Program-made: the position numbers and the translations under genes
Source: Gemmatimonadota bacterium
Lineage (GTDB): Bacteria > Gemmatimonadota > Gemmatimonadetes > Gemmatimonadales > Gemmatimonadaceae
Assembly (NCBI GenBank): GCA_028287345.1
Contig: JAQBPV010000149.1
Location: 1-55,194 of the forward strand
DNA length: 55,194 nucleotides
Direction: 5' to 3'
Part shown: piece by piece, positions 50,423 through 55,194 of the stretch
How the letters are laid out: every line of letters starts with the position of its first letter
Position numbering within the stretch: position 1 is the first letter of the stretch
The notes under the pieces: generated by a model
What the model was told of the DNA's origin: nothing
Database searches by the model: none
The model's input: the letters and a program-made list of their open reading frames with translations, nothing else

Positions 50423-52255
50423 ATGAGTGAGACGAATCAGTCTCCCGACCTCACCGCCCTCGAGAACGACTACGACGTCGTTGGCGAGGTGAGGGGGCCG
50501 GGAGGCGTGCGCGCCTACACCGCAACACGAAAGGACGAAGCGGCAAAACGCCGCGAAGACCAGGCCGGCGTACTGATCTCGGTCGTGACGACTCCGGAAG
50601 GTGACGAGGGGAACGCGCTGTCGCACCTGGCAGCGGACACGAAGCTGCTCGCCGGCATGTCCCACCGCCGTCTCATCCCGGTGATCGAGGGACGATGGGT
50701 GGGCACGGACGCCTTTGCCGTCGTCACACAACGCACCACCGACCCCTCGCTCGCCCAGAAACTCGCCACGAGCGAGGCCTTCTCGACACCTCGCGTCGCG
50801 GCCATCCTGCGCGAGGTGAACGGCCTGCTGGAATGGGCCCGCGAGCACAAGCTGGTGCACCGCAACGTCACCGCCGATCGGATCTTCCTCGAGCCCAAGA
50901 CCGATCGCGTCCGCGTGATGTTCGGCGTCGCGCCCATCATCCGTCTCAAGCACGTCGATCCCGAGACGGAAGACGCCCGCACCATCGTCCGTCTGGTCGT
51001 CGCCATGCTCACGGGCAGCGAGGATCCCTCGGAGTACGAGGGGCAGACGCTCACCGAGCTGCGTCCCGACCTGCCCGACCAGCTTCAGGAGGCCACGGTC
51101 GCGCTGCTCGACGAGACCAACGCGCACACGGCGGCCGACGTCGCCACGTTCCTCGCCCTCGTCGGAATGGCGGGCCCGCTCGCTGCCGGCGAAACAGAGG
51201 CCGAGCGCATCCGCGACGAGTCGCTCGGTGAGCAGATCGCCGAACGCGAGAAGCTCGCCGAAGAGCGCGCAACGTTCGAGCAGGATATGGCGAGGGAGAA
51301 GGCGAACTTCGAGCGCGTCATGGCCGAGGGCCGCGAGGCGTTCGAGAAGCTGATGGCGGATGAGCGCGAAAAGTTCGCGAAGGAGAAGGAAGCCCTCGAG
51401 CGAAAGCTCGCGAAGGAGAAGGACGACCTGCAGCGAGCGGCGCTCGCAGAGCGTGAAGCGATCGTCGCCAAGCGTGCGGAACTCGAGAAGACGGTGGCCG
51501 ACCAGCGGCGCGAGCTCGAACGTGTCGCAGCGGAAGATCGCCGCCAGATCGAAGCGTTGCGGGCGGAGATCAAGCGCGCCGGCGACCTGGAGTTGGAGCG
51601 GAAGCGCGAGGCGGCGCTGGACGAGATCACCGACGCCGACTCGACCATGGAGAACCCGGTCTACGCAACGCCGTTGTTCGCTGCGCCGGTGATGGAACCC
51701 ATCGAGCCACTGGAATTCGATGACGACACGGCGCTGATGCGCGACTCGAAGGAAGTCGTCATGCCGCCGCCGATGACGATGACCGAGGAAGCTGCGCTCC
51801 CTGCCGAGGCACTGGCGGAGCGGAAAGCGGCCGTCGCGGCCGTCGCCGCGGCGAGCAAACCGCCACAGCGGAAGTGGCTCATTCCTGCGGGTATCGTGGG
51901 GTTCGTCGCAATCCTTGCCGCCGGCGCAGTCACACTGGGCCGGCGCGAACCAGCTGCGCCGCCAGCGAAGCCGGTGGCAACGCTGCCGGTCACGAAGGCT
52001 CCGGTCGCGCGGGTTGCCAGCGCGCCGGTAATGCCTCCGCCCGCGGTACCATTGCCTGATTCCGTGGGCGTCGCCGCAGCGGACAGCGTCGCGCGCGCGG
52101 ACTCGGTGCGCGAAGCGGCGGCTCGTCGTCGCCGGCGCTTCGTGCGCGACTCCATTGCACGGCGTGACAGCATCGGACAGGTTCGTCGGGACAGTATCGC
52201 GAAAGCTCGTCGCGACAGCGCTGCCGTCGCGCGGCCGGACACCCTTCCACGCTAG
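50423..52255 (+). CDS. Pseudokinase with coiled coil, membrane span and RDS-repeat tail
   Basis: 610 aa. The first 250 residues keep the outline of a Ser/Thr kinase, but the catalytic residues are lost: HRD is HRN (146-148), DFG is MFG (166-168), the VAIK lysine is absent (VLISVV) and the HRDxxxxN Asn is R153. A charged coiled coil covers about 258-405, one membrane span about 485-505 (WLIPAGIVGFVAILAAGAVT), then a Pro/Ala stretch and a basic tail with repeated RDS (VRDSIARRDS, RRDSIAKARRDS). It should be a non-catalytic scaffold or sensor. GGAG 8 nt before the ATG. Confidence 0.8.
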   Translation: MSETNQSPDLTALENDYDVVGEVRGPGGVRAYTATRKDEAAKRREDQAGVLISVVTTPEGDEGNALSHLAADTKLLAGMSHRRLIPVIEGRWVGTDAFAVVTQRTTDPSLAQKLATSEAFSTPRVAAILREVNGLLEWAREHKLVHRNVTADRIFLEPKTDRVRVMFGVAPIIRLKHVDPETEDARTIVRLVVAMLTGSEDPSEYEGQTLTELRPDLPDQLQEATVALLDETNAHTAADVATFLALVGMAGPLAAGETEAERIRDESLGEQIAEREKLAEERATFEQDMAREKANFERVMAEGREAFEKLMADEREKFAKEKEALERKLAKEKDDLQRAALAEREAIVAKRAELEKTVADQRRELERVAAEDRRQIEALRAEIKRAGDLELERKREAALDEITDADSTMENPVYATPLFAAPVMEPIEPLEFDDDTALMRDSKEVVMPPPMTMTEEAALPAEALAERKAAVAAVAAASKPPQRKWLIPAGIVGFVAILAAGAVTLGRREPAAPPAKPVATLPVTKAPVARVASAPVMPPPAVPLPDSVGVAAADSVARADSVREAAARRRRRFVRDSIARRDSIGQVRRDSIAKARRDSAAVARPDTLPR

Positions 52256-52267
52256 GTATCTGCACGA

Positions 52268-52705
52268 GTGAACGGCCCGATCGAAATTCGTCTCCTCGGC
52301 GCAAAGGACGCCGGCGTGCTCGATCGCGTTGGTGACGACGTCTTCGACGCGCCGGTCGATCCCGTCTGGTGCAGTGAGTTCTTCAAGGACTCACGACATC
52401 ATCTTGCGGTGGCGATCGAGAATGGCGCCGTGGTCGGCATGGTGTCGGCGGTGCACTACGTGCATCCCGACAAGGCGCCGCAGCTATGGATCAACGAGCT
52501 CGGCGTCGCGTCGACGCATCGTCGTCGCGGCATCGGCCGACAATTGCTCGACGCCATCCTTGCACACGGACGCACCCTCGGCTGCACCGAGGCATGGCTC
52601 GGAACGGAGGAGTCGAACGAGGCGGCTCGTCGTCTGTATCGGGGCGCCGGCGGAAAGTCCGAGCCGTTTACGCTGTATGCGTTTCCCCTCGAGTCGCCGA
52701 GATGA
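52268..52705 (+). CDS. GNAT-family N-acetyltransferase (AAC(6')-like)
   Basis: 145 aa from GTG 52268. The fold is complete: strands HHLAVAIENGAVVGMVSAVH, INELGVASTHRRRGIGRQLL (acetyl-CoA loop), helix DAILAHGRTLGCTEAWLGTE and the final ESNEAARRLYRGAGGKSEPF. The order (EESNEAARRLYR) resembles aminoglycoside 6'-acetyltransferases and RimI-like enzymes; which is not settled. Its stop overlaps the next ATG (ATGA). Confidence 0.88.
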   Translation: MNGPIEIRLLGAKDAGVLDRVGDDVFDAPVDPVWCSEFFKDSRHHLAVAIENGAVVGMVSAVHYVHPDKAPQLWINELGVASTHRRRGIGRQLLDAILAHGRTLGCTEAWLGTEESNEAARRLYRGAGGKSEPFTLYAFPLESPR

Positions 52706-53034
52706 GCATCTCGTTACACGCATTGCGCGATCGATTCACGAGCGATCGCGCGCGGGAGGCCGAGGGGCGGAACGACGTGTCAAAGGCTCGCCTCGAGCAG
52801 GCGCTCGACGCAATTGGATGGCGGTCGGCCGGTGGGTCGTCGTCGGAGGAAGTGGCGGCGATCGCCGTGCACATCGTGGAGAACTGCGTCACTCAGAATC
52901 GCGACGTCGCCGTCGCCATCAGGCAGGTCGCCGAGCTGCTGCACAACTCGGCCGCCACGCTCGATGGGTCGATGTCGTCGGCGTCGATGTATATCCCAGC
53001 GGCAGAGGAAGTGCTCGCGCGATACGCACGCTGA
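52702..53034 (+). CDS. Hypothetical helical protein coupled to the GNAT gene
   Basis: 110 aa from ATG 52702, which overlaps the GNAT stop (ATGA); the track frame begins far upstream inside the GNAT gene. All-helical appearance (ALRDRFTSDRAREAEGRNDV, EEVAAIAVHIVENCVTQNRD, QVAELLHNSAATLDGSMSSA). No family recognised. Coupling suggests a role tied to the acetyltransferase, which is inference only. Confidence 0.6.
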   Translation: MSISLHALRDRFTSDRAREAEGRNDVSKARLEQALDAIGWRSAGGSSSEEVAAIAVHIVENCVTQNRDVAVAIRQVAELLHNSAATLDGSMSSASMYIPAAEEVLARYAR

Positions 53035-53111
53035 CGCTCGGAGCGACACGACCAACCTGCCGATCGACTGACGCCTCGGCGCCCATTCGATAGCCGACGT
53101 TCGGGCCCGCC

Positions 53112-53117
53112 TATAAG
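53112..53117 (+). promoter_or_regulatory. Possible -10 box of the kinase gene
   Basis: TATAAG lies 42 nt before the GTG at 53159, in a 124-bp intergenic gap. No good -35 box at the right distance was found, so this is weak support for a promoter. Confidence 0.3.
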
Positions 53118-53158
53118 TTGGGGCGCCTTCCATTCCGGAGGCCTGCCGGAGATCGGTC

Positions 53159-55194
53159 GTGTCCACCGAGCTACACGAGAAGCTGCAGGAGGCGCTGGGC
53201 GGTGTATACGTCCTCGAGCGCGAGCTCGGCGGCGGGGGGATGAGTCGTGTGTTCGTTGCCCGCGACGACGCCCTGAGCCGGCGCATCGTGGTCAAGCTGC
53301 TCCCACCGGAGATGGCGGCGGCGGTGAACATCGAGCGGTTCCGGCGCGAAATTCAGCTCGCCGCGTCGTTGATGCACCCGCACTTGATTCCGCTGCTCAG
53401 CGCCGGCGAAGTGCTCGGGCTGCCGTACTTCACCATGCCGTACATCGAGGGCGAGTCGCTGCGCACCCGCCTCACGCGCGAGGGACAACTGCCCGTCCGC
53501 GAAGCGATCCGGCTTGGCATCGAGGTGGCTCGAGCGCTCGACTATGCGCACCGCAGTGGCATCGTGCATCGAGACATGAAGCCGGACAACGTGCTCACCC
53601 ACGACGGCCACGCGCTGGTGACGGATTTCGGCATCGCACGCGCGCTCAACGAAGCATCGAATGGCATTGCGCTGACGTCGGTGGGCATGGCCATCGGCAC
53701 ACCGGCCTACATGAGCCCCGAACAGGCGGGCAGCGGCAGCGACATCGACAGCCGCAGCGACATCTACTCACTCGCCTGCGTGATGTACGAGATGCTCGCC
53801 GGACGTCCGCCATTCACCGGCATGAGTCAGGTGGCCATCCTCATGATGCATCGCACGGCGCCGGTGCCGAGCGTGCGTGCGTTGCGCGAGGAGGTTTCCC
53901 AGGAAATCGATCACGTGTTGGCGAAGGCGCTCGCCAAGGATCCGGTGCACAGGTTCGCGACGGCGGCGGAGTTCGCGGACGCACTTGAACGCGCAGGTGG
54001 CGCTCATCTCACGCCCGGCTCCACGCGTACCGTCTCGGGCGAACAACGGATGGCTGACGCACAGACGCATTTCGTCGTCGTGCTGCCATTCGCGAACATG
54101 AGCGCTGACAAGGAGAACGAATACTTCTCGGACGGCATCACCGAGGACATCATCGCACAGCTCTCGCGCATTCGCGGCTTGCGCGTGATGTCGCGGACGT
54201 CGGCGATGCGCTACAAGGACCACCCGGGAAGTGTGCGCGACATCCAGCGCGAGACGGGCGTCTCACACGTACTCGAGGGCAGCGTGCGCCGAGCGGGAAC
54301 GCGACTGCGCATCGTGGCGCAGTTGATCGACGCGCGCACCGACGAGCACGTGTGGGCCGAGACGTGGGATCGCGAGATGGACGACGTCTTCGCCATCCAG
54401 AGTGAGGTCGCCGAGCACATCGCCGAAACCCTGCACACGCGGCTGACGTCGTCCGAGCGCTCGATCATCGCCAAGAAGCCCACCGACGATCTCGAGGCGT
54501 ACAACTTCTACCTCCTCGGCCGCCATCACTACAACAAGGTGACGCCGGAAGACTTCGGTAAGGCGCTCGAGTATTTCCGCAAGGCAATCGACCGCGATCC
54601 GAACTTCGCTCGCGCCTATGCGTCGCTCGCCGAGGCACTGTTGTACCTAGGCCTTGGCTATTGGGGAGTGCGGCCGCGCGAGATGATGTCGGAGTCGTTC
54701 GCGCTCGCCACGAAGGCGCTTGCGCTCGATCCGTACAGCGCGGAGGCACATGCGTCGTTGAGCATGTACCACTCGTTCCATGAGTTCCGCTGGGAGAAGT
54801 CCGGCTATTACATGGCGCGTGCTGTCGAGCTGAATCCCAGCAACTCGATGATCCGGATGTACTACGCCATGGAGCTGTGTGCGTACGGCCGCTTCGACGA
54901 AGCGATGGCGCAGCGCGAGGCCGCCTGCCAGCTCGATCCGAGTGCGATGGTGATTCGCGGCAATGCGACGTGGATTCTCTATCTCGCGCGTCGAATGGAT
55001 CAGGCGGTCGCGGAGTGTCGCACGTTGCGCACGATCGACCCGACGTCCGCGTTTGGCGCGTTCTCACACGGGCTCGTGTGTGCGCAAAGCGGCGATGCGA
55101 TGGAAGCGATCGGCGCCTTCCGCGATGCATTGCGGCTCTCGAACAACGAGTCGCTGTACAGCGTGATGCTCGCCTATGCGCTTGCCGTGGGTGG
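53159..55194 (+). CDS. Ser/Thr protein kinase with TolB-like domain and TPR repeats (3' end outside window)
   Basis: Absent from the ORF track because it has no stop in the window. GTG 53159 has GGAG 7 nt upstream. Kinase domain: glycine loop LGGGGMSRVFVARDD, Lys in RRIVVKLLPP, HRDMKPDNVL, DFGIAR and GTPAYMSPEQ, all catalytic residues intact. From about residue 300 a TolB N-terminal/FlgO-like domain (VVVLPFANMSADKENEYFSD, GVSHVLEGSVRRAG), then TPR units (ALEYFRKAIDRDPNFARAYA, CQLDPSAMVIRG). No membrane span before the TPRs. At least 678 codons. Confidence 0.93.
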   Translation, partial: MSTELHEKLQEALGGVYVLERELGGGGMSRVFVARDDALSRRIVVKLLPPEMAAAVNIERFRREIQLAASLMHPHLIPLLSAGEVLGLPYFTMPYIEGESLRTRLTREGQLPVREAIRLGIEVARALDYAHRSGIVHRDMKPDNVLTHDGHALVTDFGIARALNEASNGIALTSVGMAIGTPAYMSPEQAGSGSDIDSRSDIYSLACVMYEMLAGRPPFTGMSQVAILMMHRTAPVPSVRALREEVSQEIDHVLAKALAKDPVHRFATAAEFADALERAGGAHLTPGSTRTVSGEQRMADAQTHFVVVLPFANMSADKENEYFSDGITEDIIAQLSRIRGLRVMSRTSAMRYKDHPGSVRDIQRETGVSHVLEGSVRRAGTRLRIVAQLIDARTDEHVWAETWDREMDDVFAIQSEVAEHIAETLHTRLTSSERSIIAKKPTDDLEAYNFYLLGRHHYNKVTPEDFGKALEYFRKAIDRDPNFARAYASLAEALLYLGLGYWGVRPREMMSESFALATKALALDPYSAEAHASLSMYHSFHEFRWEKSGYYMARAVELNPSNSMIRMYYAMELCAYGRFDEAMAQREAACQLDPSAMVIRGNATWILYLARRMDQAVAECRTLRTIDPTSAFGAFSHGLVCAQSGDAMEAIGAFRDALRLSNNESLYSVMLAYALAVG

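Noticed and set aside
1-55194. tRNA, rRNA, CRISPR arrays, insertion sequences, prophage
   Set aside because: No cloverleaf, repeat-spacer pattern, transposase or phage gene was recognised on reading both strands.

Overview
The window is a high-GC bacterial chromosome segment with dense genes, many GTG starts and frequent GTGA/ATGA start-stop overlaps. A SusC/SusD outer-membrane pair, an ASPIC/UnbV VCBS protein, an LVIVD lipoprotein next to DUF305, eukaryotic-like kinases with TPR tails, DUF2277 and many secreted peptidases together suggest Gemmatimonadota. That assignment is inference from gene content; no rRNA or other phylogenetic marker is present. I saw no tRNA, rRNA, CRISPR array, insertion sequence or prophage.

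Layout. 1-7.8 kb: the 3' part of an FG-GAP/ASPIC protein converges on a SusD-SusC uptake pair driven by a good promoter with a long leader. 8.4-10.8 kb: a DinB-like protein and a single polypeptide made of two complete LysR regulators. 10.9-15.6 kb: a sensor kinase, a double-receiver protein and a receiver-PAS-GAF-kinase, apparently one signalling operon. 15.7-24.7 kb: a Tat-exported clan GH-D glycosidase, a PLP decarboxylase, a cupin, a large ATPase/TPR/LuxR regulator, a PLC-like phosphodiesterase and a DUF3667 membrane protein. 24.8-27.5 kb: an Xre/MbcA-RES toxin-antitoxin module with a near-leaderless promoter, followed by a decayed stretch (frameshifted zinc-ribbon gene, GNAT remnant) that also holds an intact 45-residue membrane protein absent from the ORF track.

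27.5-34.9 kb: exported P1 peptidase and esterase, small membrane proteins, a 57-residue peptide with a double-glycine leader-like sequence transcribed divergently from a 2-oxoglutarate/Fe(II)-oxygenase-like gene, a long hairpin repeat and an M28 peptidase. 35.0-36.4 kb: ECF sigma factor, membrane-anchored putative anti-sigma and LTXXQ periplasmic protein, translationally coupled and preceded by a 17-codon upstream ORF. 36.5-37.5 kb: an NAD-dependent reductase pseudogene with two lesions. 37.6-47.4 kb: small housekeeping and accessory enzymes (GNATs, HXXEE, isochorismatase-like, M20 amidohydrolase, VOC, ACT, metallophosphoesterase, AAC(3)-like, zinc ribbon, lipase-like, ExbD, KTSC-like, DUF2277). 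47.5-55.2 kb: LVIVD lipoprotein and DUF305 protein, a pseudokinase with coiled coil and membrane anchor, a GNAT, and an active-looking Ser/Thr kinase with TPRs that runs off the window.

The most promising items for novelty are the peptide/oxygenase pair at 31.9-33.0 kb, the tandem LysR fusion and the pseudokinase. Functions come from motif recognition by eye; no database search was run.
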